From Pararheinheimera marina (lineage in GTDB: Bacteria > Pseudomonadota > Gammaproteobacteria > Enterobacterales > Alteromonadaceae), in assembly GCF_042654345.1 (NCBI RefSeq), contig NZ_JBHSGB010000010.1, positions 62,001 to 126,000 on the forward strand: 64,000 nt of DNA, read 5' to 3'. The notes under the pieces were generated by a model. That model worked only from the letters and a program-made list of their open reading frames with translations. It was not told the origin of the DNA and searched no databases. The first letter of the stretch is position 1. Each line of letters starts with the position of its first letter. Shown in pieces: positions 16,960 through 25,061 of the stretch. Made by a program: the position numbers and the translations under genes.

Positions 16960-19929
16960 ATGACAAAAAACATGTTTAGCAAGACGCTGACCGCCTTGGC
17001 TGTTACTGCGTCCTTGGGGGTAGCTGCCCCTGTTTTTGCACAAGATGCATCGCGCGGAACTTTGATAGGCCAAGCCCAGGATCAGAATGGTCAGGTTGTT
17101 AGTGACGTGGTTATTACCATCGTTAACCTGGAAACCGGTTTGACTCGTACAGTGAATAGCAACAGCAGTGGCGCGTACCGCTTCCCGCTGTTACCACCAG
17201 GTGCCTATTCTCTGAAAGCGACCAAGTCAGGTTTTGATGTGGTGGCTGAAGAAAAATTTGATGTTCGTCCTGGTGGCAACACCAGCTTAAACCTGACCAT
17301 GCTACCTGAAGGTAATGTCGAATCTATCCAGGTTCGTGGCTCACGCGTAGCTGCCATTGACACCCGTTCCGCTGAAGCGGAAATTGTGGTCAATGCTGAT
17401 TTCCTGTCAAAAGTACCAGTACCTCGTGACCTGGCCTCTGTGGCTTTGCTGGCACCAGGTACCACCAAAGGTGATTCCGCCTTCGGTAACCTGGCTTCAT
17501 TCGGCGGTGCTTCTGTTGGCGAAAACGCTTTTTACGTCAACGGCCTGAACGTGACGAACTTCCGTAATGGTCTGGGTGGTTCAGAGCTGCCATTTGAAAT
17601 GTACGAGTCGTTCGAAGTGAAAACCGGTGGTTATTCTGCTGAGTTTGGTCGTTCAACCGGTGGTGTGGTGAATGCCCGCACTAAATCTGGCTCCAATGAA
17701 TTTAAAGCCGGTGCCAGTGCTTATTTTGAGCCTTCATCACTGCGTGCCAGCCGTCCGGACGTGATCCTGAGCGATGCTGCCCAGATCGACGAAAACGGTA
17801 CGCCTTATTACGTGATCAACAGCAACGATGATATCGGCGAAAACAACTACAACGCCTGGGCCAGTGGTGCACTGGTGGAAGACAAGTTGTTCTTCTTCGG
17901 TTTGGTGAACTACAAAGACCGCGTCAGTGATTATTCATCAGATACGCTGGCATATGACCGTGATTCAGGTGACGTGCTGTATGCTGCCAAAATTGACTGG
18001 TACATCACCCAGAACCATATCCTGGAATTTACCGGCTGGGATAACTCAACTGAACTGGAATCAAGCAAATACGCTTACGATTTCGCGACCAACACACGTG
18101 GTGATCTGTTTGGTGACTATGTGCTTGAGCGCGGCGGCCAGTCTTATGCTGCACAGTACACTGGTATTCTTAGCGATGAGCTGACCATCAGCGCTTTATA
18201 TGGCGTGAACAAAACCTCTTACAGTGAACTGAACGCGGGCAATTCCGGTGTCGCCGCCACGGACCTGACTTCAGGTATCCAGTTAACGCCTTACGCACTG
18301 TCTACACCAACCATGCAAAACGATAAGCGTGAAGCCATGCGTTTTGACGTGGACTGGTATGTACATGAAGACCATAGCCTGCGTTTTGGTCTGGACTATG
18401 AAGACATGACGGCTAAAGAGTCGACCGTGCGTGCCGGTGGTGCTATTTACCAATACATTGGTTGTGCTAACCGTGAAGCTATTGCTGCGCGCGATCTGGT
18501 GAACGCTGAATGTACCCGTGTTCGTTTTAACGAATACAACAACTCAGGTGACTTTGAAACCAAGTCAAATGCTTACTACATCCAAGACACCTGGTCTGTC
18601 ACTGACCAGCTGACTGCCCGTATTGGTTTACGTAACGAAACCTTTGAAAACTTCAACAAAGCTGGCGAGAAGTTTATCGATGTGTCTGATCAGTGGGCAC
18701 CTCGTATCGGTCTGGTCTACGACCTGAACGGCGAAGGCGACAGCAAAGTGTTCTTTAACTACGGTCGTTATTTCCTGCCTGTAGCCACCAACACCAACAT
18801 CCGTCTGGCCGGTGATGAGCTGTATACCCTGACCACATACAACCTGTTAGGCGTAAACCCTGACTTCTCACCTATTGTTGATTTGGATTCGCCAATCGGT
18901 AAAACGATTTACTCAGACGGCACCTTAAAAGGCACTGGCGAGACAGTTAATGCGGACGTTGATCCAATGTACCAGGATGAGTTTATTCTGGGCTTTGAAA
19001 CCATGCTGGATGACGACTGGTCAGTTGGCGTAAAAGGGACTTACCGTGAGCTGAAAAGCTCGCTGGAAGACGTGGCTATCGACTACGGCTTTAACCAGTA
19101 TCTGGAGCAGCAATTTGGTGCAAGCTGCACCATGTGTTCTGGTTTCCACTACTATGTGCTGACCAACCCGGGTAAGGACGTGACTATCACCACGGATCCT
19201 GACGGTGACGGTGCGCTGCCATACCAGGAATACACTATTCCTGCAGACCTGTTGGGTTATCCGAAAGCTGAGCGTCAGTATGCCGCCATCGACTTTAACG
19301 TCAAACGCAGCTTTGACGAAGTCTGGATGTTAGATGCGACCTACACCTGGTCACACAGCTGGGGTAACAATGAAGGTTTCGTTCGTTCCGACAATGGTCA
19401 GGACGACGCAGGCCTGACAACCAACTATGACCAACCAGGTCTGGTCGATGGCGCTTATGGTAACCTGCCAAATGACCGTCGCCATATGGTGAAAATTCAG
19501 GCGTCTTATGCGCTGACCGAAGATTTCTCTATTGGTACCAACTTCCGCTGGGAATCAGGCCGCCCACTGAGTTCATTCGGCTTCCACCCGACTGATGTAT
19601 TCGCTTCGCAATATGAAGCCGAATCATTTGTTTACGACGGACAGATTTCGCCTCGTGGTTCACAGGGCAGAACGCCAAGCAACTGGACTTTGGATCTGAC
19701 CGCAACTTATGCGCTGGATGTATCTGGCACCGACGTGATCCTGCGTGCGGATGTGTTTAATGTGTTTAATAATCTGCGTGCGACTGAGTTTAACGAGGTC
19801 AACGAGATTTATGCGGATGAAGATCCGGACACTGGCAGATACATTGGTACACGCAGTGCGCTGTATGGCCTGCCAACGGCCTTCCAGACACCACGTTATG
19901 TGCGTTTAAGTGCCGAAGTGAAGTTCTGA
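16960..19929 (+). CDS. Oar-like TonB-dependent receptor with carboxypeptidase-regulatory domain
   Basis: Outer-membrane transporter of 989 residues. The signal peptide ends near VAAPVFAQ. Residues about 32-110 form a carboxypeptidase-regulatory-like beta domain (GTLIGQAQDQNGQVVSD ... YRFPLLPPGAYSL). The plug follows, containing VPRDLASVALLAPGT and the family-typical YSAEFGRSTGGVVNARTKSG. The C-terminal barrel ends in an aromatic-rich strand (RYVRLSAEVKF). Such receptors often handle proteins or peptides (Oar family), which fits the divergent S9 peptidase. A terminator at 19951-19980 follows. Codon use is more A/T-ending and biased than the neighbours, a hint of high expression. Confidence 0.92.
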   Translation: MTKNMFSKTLTALAVTASLGVAAPVFAQDASRGTLIGQAQDQNGQVVSDVVITIVNLETGLTRTVNSNSSGAYRFPLLPPGAYSLKATKSGFDVVAEEKFDVRPGGNTSLNLTMLPEGNVESIQVRGSRVAAIDTRSAEAEIVVNADFLSKVPVPRDLASVALLAPGTTKGDSAFGNLASFGGASVGENAFYVNGLNVTNFRNGLGGSELPFEMYESFEVKTGGYSAEFGRSTGGVVNARTKSGSNEFKAGASAYFEPSSLRASRPDVILSDAAQIDENGTPYYVINSNDDIGENNYNAWASGALVEDKLFFFGLVNYKDRVSDYSSDTLAYDRDSGDVLYAAKIDWYITQNHILEFTGWDNSTELESSKYAYDFATNTRGDLFGDYVLERGGQSYAAQYTGILSDELTISALYGVNKTSYSELNAGNSGVAATDLTSGIQLTPYALSTPTMQNDKREAMRFDVDWYVHEDHSLRFGLDYEDMTAKESTVRAGGAIYQYIGCANREAIAARDLVNAECTRVRFNEYNNSGDFETKSNAYYIQDTWSVTDQLTARIGLRNETFENFNKAGEKFIDVSDQWAPRIGLVYDLNGEGDSKVFFNYGRYFLPVATNTNIRLAGDELYTLTTYNLLGVNPDFSPIVDLDSPIGKTIYSDGTLKGTGETVNADVDPMYQDEFILGFETMLDDDWSVGVKGTYRELKSSLEDVAIDYGFNQYLEQQFGASCTMCSGFHYYVLTNPGKDVTITTDPDGDGALPYQEYTIPADLLGYPKAERQYAAIDFNVKRSFDEVWMLDATYTWSHSWGNNEGFVRSDNGQDDAGLTTNYDQPGLVDGAYGNLPNDRRHMVKIQASYALTEDFSIGTNFRWESGRPLSSFGFHPTDVFASQYEAESFVYDGQISPRGSQGRTPSNWTLDLTATYALDVSGTDVILRADVFNVFNNLRATEFNEVNEIYADEDPDTGRYIGTRSALYGLPTAFQTPRYVRLSAEVKF

Positions 19930-19950
19930 TTCTATAAAAAGTGAAGACAA

Positions 19951-19980
19951 AGCCGGAGCTCTCCCTCTCCGGCTTTTTTT
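19951..19980 (+). terminator. Intrinsic terminator after the Oar-like receptor
   Basis: AGCCGGAG (19951-19958) and CTCCGGCT (19967-19974) form a perfect 8-bp GC-rich stem with an 8-nt loop, followed by six T residues (19975-19980). It lies 21 bp after the TBDR stop and directly upstream of the sulfotransferase ribosome-binding site, so the downstream gene depends on read-through or its own promoter. Confidence 0.88.
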
Positions 19981-19993
19981 GCGGAGTACACAG

Positions 19994-21451
19994 GTGACTC
20001 AAGATCACCCTCTTTATCAGACCGACGATTTAATTGCGGCGGTCCGGGCAGGTCGCAGAGCCGAAGCCCAAGCTATTCTGGACTATCTGGCCACAGCTGT
20101 GGAACAGGTTAATTTGTTGCAGCTGGCTGCAATTGCCGTAAGTATTGCTGAGGTGCAACTGGCCAGGCAGTTGCTGGACAGGTTTAGCCGACGCCACCAA
20201 ATGACGTTAAATGAGCTGCTGCAATGTGCTGGTTTATACGCTGAAGCAGGCCGGCCTGACCAAGCAATTCAGCTGGTGCAGCCTCAGGCGCAGCAAGGCC
20301 TGCCTTATCCGGGTATTTATCATTTACTGGGCACAGCCCAGGCTCAGGTGGGTGCTGTAAGCATCGCGGTCACTGAACTGAAAAAAGCACTGAGTTTAAG
20401 CCCTCAATCAGGCATTAGCTGGCTGACCCTGGCGAGCCTGGTGAATTTTGCCAATGACGAACAAGCCTTTATCCGCCTGTCAGACGCTTGTAAACAACAG
20501 GCGCAGTCTGAAAAGGCCGAAAGTCGGCATTTTTATTATGCGTTAGCCAAAGCCTGGGATGACCGTGGCGACTACCTGCAAGCCTGGCACTGCTACCAGC
20601 AAGGTGCGGCGGTAGCGGCGGCACAAAGCCGTTACCAGCAGCAAGAGCACCAGAGTTTTGTAAACCAATTGGTGGCCGACCATCTTTGGCCAAATCCAAG
20701 GCGCCAACATCGCTTTGTCGCCGAAAAACCACCTGTGGCTATTTTGGGTGTACCGCGCAGTGGCACCACCTTGCTTGGGCAAATGCTGGGTTGTCACAGT
20801 GCACTCAATGCTGCGGCTGAACATCCGGCGCTGGCCGTCAGCTGCATGCATTTAAGCCGGACGCAAATCAGTCAGTTTAACCAGTACCTGGCGGTGCATG
20901 GCGCCCCGGACGCGGCGCTGGAGCATATGGCTGAGTTGTACCTGCGTTTGGCTGGCGAACGCACGCCGGGGCAGGGTGCTATTGTCGATAAAGCGCTGAA
21001 CCTGACCCAATACTTTGATATCTGGGCCACCTTGTTCCCGCAAGGCAAAGCCATTTATATCCGCCGTGACGACGCTGAAACGGCCTGGTCCTGTTACAAA
21101 ACCAATTTCCGTCAGCAGGCAGACTGGAGCTGGCGAGCTGACGACATTGCCAGTTATCTAAAGCTGGAACGGCAATTGATGCAGCATTGGTTGGCCCTGT
21201 ACCCGGAGCGCATTCTGAGCGTCGAGTATGCCGACTTGCTGCACTCGCCCGAACAGACGCTACGGCGTATTTGTCAGCATCTGCAGCTGCCATTTGAAGC
21301 GGCGATGCTGCAGTTCCATCAGAGTAAAGCGCCGGTGCAGACCGCCAGTGTCGGCCAGGTGCATCAACCGCTGTTTACCCCCCCAAGGCCTGCGGCGGAG
21401 CGTTATCCGGAGTTTTTCCGCCAATGGCGGGCGGCATGGCAAGGTTGCTAA
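19994..21451 (+). CDS. Tetratricopeptide-repeat sulfotransferase family protein
   Basis: The 485-residue product has a helical TPR-like N-terminal half (residues about 15-220) and a C-terminal PAPS-dependent sulfotransferase domain. The 5'-phosphosulfate loop AILGVPRSGTTLLGQML lies near residue 246 and the 3'-phosphate-binding stretch IYIRRDDAETAWSCYKTNF near residue 355. GTG at 19994 is chosen as start because GGAG (19983-19986) lies 7 nt upstream; a TTG 15 bp earlier would put the binding site inside the gene. No signal peptide is seen, so the protein is cytoplasmic. It lies directly behind a TBDR gene. The acceptor molecule is unknown. Confidence 0.87.
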   Translation: MTQDHPLYQTDDLIAAVRAGRRAEAQAILDYLATAVEQVNLLQLAAIAVSIAEVQLARQLLDRFSRRHQMTLNELLQCAGLYAEAGRPDQAIQLVQPQAQQGLPYPGIYHLLGTAQAQVGAVSIAVTELKKALSLSPQSGISWLTLASLVNFANDEQAFIRLSDACKQQAQSEKAESRHFYYALAKAWDDRGDYLQAWHCYQQGAAVAAAQSRYQQQEHQSFVNQLVADHLWPNPRRQHRFVAEKPPVAILGVPRSGTTLLGQMLGCHSALNAAAEHPALAVSCMHLSRTQISQFNQYLAVHGAPDAALEHMAELYLRLAGERTPGQGAIVDKALNLTQYFDIWATLFPQGKAIYIRRDDAETAWSCYKTNFRQQADWSWRADDIASYLKLERQLMQHWLALYPERILSVEYADLLHSPEQTLRRICQHLQLPFEAAMLQFHQSKAPVQTASVGQVHQPLFTPPRPAAERYPEFFRQWRAAWQGC

Positions 21452-21482
21452 CCCTTTAAATTCCTCACAGGCTAATGCCAAA

Positions 21483-21511
21483 ACCAGGGTTTGCGTAACG
21501 CAAATCCTGGT
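21483..21511 (+). terminator. Hairpin after the sulfotransferase gene, terminator-like
   Basis: ACCAGGGTTTGCG (21483-21495) pairs with CGCAAATCCTGGT (21499-21511) across the 3-nt loop TAA, 13 bp with one G-T pair. The following sequence (CATTCTTCT) is only partly T-rich, so termination may be incomplete. Confidence 0.5.
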
Positions 21512-21584
21512 CATTCTTCTGCGAACACCGCTTTGACAGGCACGGCACCTTGAAAAGTTTATATTGGCAGACTTGCATACATAG

Positions 21585-21598
21585 ATTACATGTGTAAT
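21585..21598. promoter_or_regulatory. BlaI/MecI-type operator before the blaI-like gene
   Basis: ATTACA and TGTAAT form a perfect inverted repeat with a 2-bp spacer, matching the TACA-nn-TGTA operator type of BlaI/MecI repressors. A further half site TGTAAT occurs at 21616-21621. TTGGCA at 21564-21569 is a plausible -35 element and the operator overlaps the expected -10 position. The regulator gene starts 40 bp downstream, so autoregulation is likely. Confidence 0.7.
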
Positions 21599-21637
21599 TG
21601 TTTAAGTATTGCGAGTGTAATCGAAAGGGTAAGTGCA

Positions 21638-22018
21638 ATGAAAGATGTCAGTCAGGCTGAACTGGAAGTATTAAAAGTGTTGTGGCAGCAAGCGCCATTA
21701 AAGGCAAACCAGGTGGTGGACACGCTTGCCGATGCCAGCCAATGGCATGAAAAAACCGTGAAAACCTTGCTGAACCGGCTGGTCGCAAAAGGCGCTGTCA
21801 GTTTTGAGAAAGACGGTCGCGCTTATTTATACAGCCCTGCTGTGCAGCAAGGCGATTACCAGCTGAAAGAAAGCCAAAGCTTTATTCAGCGGGTGTTTGC
21901 CGGCCGGCTGGCGCCGTTGGTGGCGGGTTTCGCCCGCCATGACAAACTCAGCAAAGAGGATGTGGCCGAGCTAAAAGCGCTGATCGCCCAATGGGAGCAG
22001 GAGAATAAGGATGTTTAA
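21638..22018 (+). CDS. BlaI/MecI-family transcriptional repressor
   Basis: A 126-residue winged-helix DNA-binding repressor, cytoplasmic. The family pattern is clear: SQAELEVLKVLWQQAPLKAN at the N-terminus, WHEKTVKTLLNRLVAKGAV as the recognition helix and wing near residue 45, RAYLYSPAV, then a C-terminal helical dimerisation region. The start at 21638 gives the normal family N-terminus; an in-frame ATG at 21590 would extend into the operator. It overlaps the M56 peptidase gene by 8 bp, the standard BlaI-BlaR arrangement, and is probably inactivated by that partner. Confidence 0.93.
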   Translation: MKDVSQAELEVLKVLWQQAPLKANQVVDTLADASQWHEKTVKTLLNRLVAKGAVSFEKDGRAYLYSPAVQQGDYQLKESQSFIQRVFAGRLAPLVAGFARHDKLSKEDVAELKALIAQWEQENKDV

Positions 22019-23168
22019 TCAATGGCTGCAGTTGCAGCTGCCGCTGAGCCTGGTACTACTGGCACTGCTATGTGCACGGCCCTGGCTGTTGCAGCGTTTG
22101 GGGGCTTTAACCTTGTACCGCCTGTGGGCCCTGGTGCCTGCAGTGCTGTTGGTGGCGATGTTGCCGGATCTGAACTGGCTGCAGGCGCCAGCAATGCAAA
22201 GCTACCAGGTGCTGGCCAAACAACTGAGTAACACAGTGCGAGAGGTTCAACTGATGCCTTACCTCTGGGCACTTGGCGTGCTGGCTTTTGTGGTGTTGTT
22301 ACTGGTGCAGCAATGGCAGCTGCGGCAAGTGCTGCAACAGGGCTCAGCTTACCCGGCTCAATCCGGCGTCAAGGCGCTGCAGCATGAAGCCCGCGTCGGG
22401 CCTATGCTGACCGGGCTTATTGATCCCGTCATTATTCTGCCGGCTGGTTTTGCTTCACGATTCAGCCCGCTGCAACAGCAACAGATGATCCGCCATGAAC
22501 TGGTGCACTGGCAGCGGCGTGACCCCTGGTTCAATTTACTGGGCTACAGCCTGCTGGCGCTGAGCTGGTTTAACCCACTCTGTTGGCTGGCACTATATGC
22601 CTTCCGGCAGGATCAGGAATTGTCTTGTGATGCGCAGGTGCTGGCTGCGGCCGACACCCCTCAACGAATTGCTTATGCAGAGGCGTTCTTAAAAAACGCC
22701 GCTGACAGCAATACCTTTCAACCTGGTGCAGGTTGGTTATGTTCGACCACTTATTACGGAGCGAAGAATCAGATGAAACAACGTTTAACTGAATTAAAAC
22801 AGCATAAACCAGTGCGCCAGTCTGCTGTCATGGCGGCGGTGTTACTGGTCAGTACCTTAGCTTTTGGCTGGCAGCAGCAACTTTATGCGGCGGTGGACAA
22901 AGCAGAGCCAGCAGCCCCAATCCACCGTGTGGAGCCTAAATACCCGGTACAGGCGGCACAGCAGGGCATCAGCGGTTATGTGCAGGCCAAATTTGATATC
23001 AACCCGGATGGTTCGGTCAGCAATATAGTGATCACCAAGTCGGTGCCTGAAGCAACTTTTGACAAAGTCAGCCTTACGGCGTTAGCGCAGTGGCGTTATC
23101 AGGCGTCGGCAACAGGCGTAAAAGGGGCCACAGTGCAGCTGGATTATATGCTGGATGAAGCACCATAG
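22011..23168 (+). CDS. BlaR1/MecR1-like M56 metallopeptidase fused to a TonB C-terminal domain
   Basis: Inner-membrane signalling protease of 385 residues. Hydrophobic helices lie at about residues 8-28, 36-52, 82-100 and 178-196. The zinc motif HELVH is at residues 162-166, within QMIRHELVHWQRRD, followed by a typical family segment DQELSCDAQVLA. A last helix lies near residue 270. The C-terminal 90 residues are a TonB-like domain (EPKYPVQAAQQGISGYVQAKFDI ... ALAQWRYQ) instead of a penicillin-binding sensor. It is cotranscribed with the BlaI-type gene. The inducing signal is unknown and need not be a beta-lactam. Confidence 0.91.
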   Translation: MFNQWLQLQLPLSLVLLALLCARPWLLQRLGALTLYRLWALVPAVLLVAMLPDLNWLQAPAMQSYQVLAKQLSNTVREVQLMPYLWALGVLAFVVLLLVQQWQLRQVLQQGSAYPAQSGVKALQHEARVGPMLTGLIDPVIILPAGFASRFSPLQQQQMIRHELVHWQRRDPWFNLLGYSLLALSWFNPLCWLALYAFRQDQELSCDAQVLAAADTPQRIAYAEAFLKNAADSNTFQPGAGWLCSTTYYGAKNQMKQRLTELKQHKPVRQSAVMAAVLLVSTLAFGWQQQLYAAVDKAEPAAPIHRVEPKYPVQAAQQGISGYVQAKFDINPDGSVSNIVITKSVPEATFDKVSLTALAQWRYQASATGVKGATVQLDYMLDEAP

Positions 23169-23233
23169 ACAGATATGGAGCGGGTGCAGGTGAAACCGGC
23201 AGGTGCATCGCACTGAGGGCATTGTGGTGGAAA

Positions 23234-23276
23234 ACCAATAGCAAAGGGGCCTCTGGCTCTTTTGCTATTGGTGTTT
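23234..23276 (+). terminator. Intrinsic terminator of the blaI-M56 operon
   Basis: ACCAATAGCAAA (23234-23245) pairs with TTTGCTATTGGT (23261-23272); the inner GGGGCC and GGCTCT extend the stem with two G-T pairs and leave a TCT loop. The hairpin of about 18 bp is followed by GTTTTC. It lies 65 bp after the M56 gene stop. Confidence 0.78.
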
Positions 23277-23339
23277 TCAGCGCTCGGGTATGGCGGCGGG
23301 CTATACTTTAAAGCGTCATCACCAGTCTGAGAGGTCGCT

Positions 23340-23456
23340 ATGTTAAGTGCAGCATTCTGGAGAACTTATGTGCAATTGCTGAGTTTTGATGGGTATTTGT
23401 TGCCTGAGCAACTGCATTTTTACCTGGACAGCGCAGAAGAGGCAAAGGAAGGCTAA
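23340..23456 (+). CDS. Putative 38-residue small protein
   Basis: An ATG at 23340 preceded by GAGAGG opens a 38-codon frame (begins MLSAAFWRTYVQLLSFDGYL, ends EEAKEG) that stops with TAA at 23454-23456. I do not recognise it. The case for a real gene is the binding site, a balanced amino-acid composition with an amphipathic aromatic-rich first half, its own position between two terminators, and the strong terminator that starts within its last codons. It could still be a chance frame on a short non-coding transcript. Confidence 0.45.
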   Translation: MLSAAFWRTYVQLLSFDGYLLPEQLHFYLDSAEEAKEG

Positions 23457-23473
23457 GCCTTCCTTTGTTTTTT
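23444..23473 (+). terminator. Strong intrinsic terminator overlapping the small ORF stop
   Basis: AAAGGAAGGC (23444-23453) pairs perfectly with GCCTTCCTTT (23457-23466); the 3-nt loop is TAA, which is the stop codon of the 38-codon frame. G then six T residues (23468-23473) follow. Confidence 0.87.
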
Positions 23474-23520
23474 CGTGAAGAGATTGCATCGATAGAGGAG
23501 GGGCAGTGGAATCAGCCTGC

Positions 23521-23922
23521 TTAATCCAGCTTACGCCAAACTTCATGCTCCACCCGTTTACCCTCTTTCCAGCGTGAGTTGGTCCAGACGCCGTTTTCAA
23601 CTTTGTAGCGAAAGGAAAACTGTGCGCCTTTGGCCTCGCCAAAAGAATTCAGCGCCAGGGTTTCAGTGTACAGACCTGCTTTGGCGCTGTAGCTGCCTGA
23701 ACCGGCCGCCCAGAATTTATCGCCTCGCATGGAGGTAAAGCTGAAATGCTGGTCTGACAGCACTTTTTGTGCGCTCATACCAACATCCTGGTAAGACACC
23801 ATCTTGCCGTCAGCATCCAGGTATTCCCCTTCCACCAACTGCCAGCTGCCGTTAAGTTCAGTCGCCTGCAATGGCAAGGAACAGAGCAGTGCCAGCAGTG
23901 TAATCAATGCGTTTAGTCTCAT
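23521..23922 (-). CDS. Small exported lipocalin-like protein of unknown function
   Basis: The 133-residue product has a clear signal peptide (MRLNALITLLALLCSLPLQA) and a mature part of about 113 residues that starts ELNGSWQLVEGEYLDADGK, the GxW-type opening of lipocalin-like and related small beta-barrel proteins. The rest alternates short beta-prone stretches (SFTSMRGDKFWAAGSGSYS, FSFRYKVENGVWTN). Periplasmic location is likely. It lies downstream of the lipoprotein gene on the same strand, separated from it by a hairpin repeat. No ligand can be proposed. Confidence 0.7.
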   Translation of the reverse strand: MRLNALITLLALLCSLPLQATELNGSWQLVEGEYLDADGKMVSYQDVGMSAQKVLSDQHFSFTSMRGDKFWAAGSGSYSAKAGLYTETLALNSFGEAKGAQFSFRYKVENGVWTNSRWKEGKRVEHEVWRKLD

Positions 23923-23944
23923 GTTTTACTCTTCGTCTGTGATT

Positions 23945-23996
23945 GGGGTCAGGTCTTGAATTTTGAGTTGAGATTCAAAATTCAAGACCTGACCCC
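23945..23996. repeat. 52-bp hairpin repeat, copy 1
   Basis: Perfect 22-bp inverted arms (23945-23966 and 23975-23996) with 8-nt loop GTTGAGAT; the outer ends read GGGGTCAGGTCTTG and CAAGACCTGACCCC. It lies 6 nt after the stop of the minus-strand lipoprotein gene. The arms carry GAATTTTGA where copies 2 and 5 have GTATTTTGC, with matching changes on the other arm. It resembles REP-type palindromes mobilised in trans by REP-associated tyrosine transposases. Confidence 0.92.
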
Positions 23997-24002
23997 TGAT
24001 GC

Positions 24003-24782
24003 TTAGCTGGCGGTACCGCTGACTTCGCCATTCAGGTAGGCTTTAATCTGGCTGCCCAGCGCCGAAAAGTAATTCAGAATGCTCAGCCGAACCGGTTCCA
24101 TTTCTTGCGCGGTAATGTTTTTAAAATCTTTCGGGTCATCGAAATCACTCAGTTCATGGTGCTTGGCCTGGTAGTTGGTCAGTGCTTCCAGTTTTGGCAT
24201 CAATGTCAGGTCAACTGGTTGATGAATGGTTTCAACGCTGATGGCAAAGGCAGCTGAACTAAAATACATATCCATGCCTAAAAAGCTGCGGGTAAACAGG
24301 CCATAGCCCTGGCTGTAAAACTCACTGCAGCCGTAGCTGCTGCATTGTAAAAATGCCAATGACGGTGTTTCGTAGATACTGATCACCACCTGAATGCCTT
24401 CCGCCAGCAGTCGTTGCCGCAGGACCTCGGGCTCCGGGTTGAACTGCCAGTTTTTATCCCGCACATCGACAAAGTTCAGTGGCTGTAATGGCATTTGATT
24501 CCATCGGCTCAGGTTCACCACTTCAAAGCGTTCCGGCTGTTCCAGCTGGCTTTTCAGAGTGTCAAAGATGCTGTCTGCCATCTGCCAGTTGTGGGCATAG
24601 CTGGTGTCGAAGTTATTGAAGATGGTGGTCCCGACGTGACTGTGTTTGGTGCTGTCGCCAGCTATTACCAATACACCGATTTTGGTCTTAGCCGGTAAAT
24701 TCAGGCTGGGAGTTGGTGGAACATAGGTACTGACACAAGCACTGAGCAGCAGGCTCAATGCCAGCGCAAGGAAAACTTTCAT
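24003..24782 (-). CDS. Hypothetical lipoprotein
   Basis: A 259-residue product with a lipoprotein signal (MKVFLALALSLLLSACVST, lipobox LSAC), so it is probably membrane-anchored on the periplasmic side. The mature part has a Rossmann- or beta-propeller-like opening (KTKIGVLVIAGDSTKHSHVGTTIFNNF) and a middle region with EGIQVVISIYETP. Two cysteines lie close together in LQCSSYGCSEFYSQGYG and might form a disulfide. I do not recognise the family. It is a monocistronic gene ended by a 52-bp hairpin repeat 6 nt after the stop. Confidence 0.72.
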   Translation of the reverse strand: MKVFLALALSLLLSACVSTYVPPTPSLNLPAKTKIGVLVIAGDSTKHSHVGTTIFNNFDTSYAHNWQMADSIFDTLKSQLEQPERFEVVNLSRWNQMPLQPLNFVDVRDKNWQFNPEPEVLRQRLLAEGIQVVISIYETPSLAFLQCSSYGCSEFYSQGYGLFTRSFLGMDMYFSSAAFAISVETIHQPVDLTLMPKLEALTNYQAKHHELSDFDDPKDFKNITAQEMEPVRLSILNYFSALGSQIKAYLNGEVSGTAS

Positions 24783-24908
24783 GGGCTGTCCTTAGTAAAA
24801 ATCCTGTGGGAAGTCATTTAGAAAACGCGCTCTTTATAGCAGTACGTTAACTGTTTTTAAACAATTTTTTCTGGGGCTTGCGCTTGGTTTATTGGGGGCA
24901 TTTTATTG

Positions 24909-24960
24909 GGGGTCAGGTCTTGTATTTTGCGTTCCAATGCAAAATACAAGACCTGACCCC
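24909..24960. repeat. 52-bp hairpin repeat, copy 2
   Basis: Perfect 22-bp arms (24909-24930, 24939-24960) and loop GTTCCAAT. Identical over all 52 bp to copy 5 at 62277-62328. It lies 6 nt after the stop of the minus-strand gap/arsJ remnant. On its other side TTTATTGGGGG occurs twice (24888-24898 and 24902-24912), the second copy merging with the repeat end. Confidence 0.93.
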
Positions 24961-24966
24961 AAGAGG

Positions 24967-25047
24967 CTAGATGGATTTGGGTAGCCAGCGGGCGCAGCAG
25001 GCGGACAGCACCACAAAGCCATTGATACCAATTTTTATAGTGCTCAT
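24967..25047 (-). pseudogene. Remnant of an ars-linked glyceraldehyde-3-phosphate dehydrogenase gene, possibly fused to a transporter end
   Basis: With AAGGAATTC upstream, ATG at 25047 opens MSTIKIGINGF, the exact N-terminal Rossmann start of GAPDH proteins (which continue GRIGR). After residue 11 the frame continues VVLSACCARWLPKSI and stops, unlike any GAPDH. A large internal deletion is the simplest explanation. The last 15 residues could be the end of the downstream gene; in arsR-gap-arsJ operons that would be the ArsJ efflux protein. The GAPDH start is seen directly; the ArsJ identity is a guess. Confidence 0.6.
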
Positions 25048-25061
25048 CTGAATTCCTTGGG

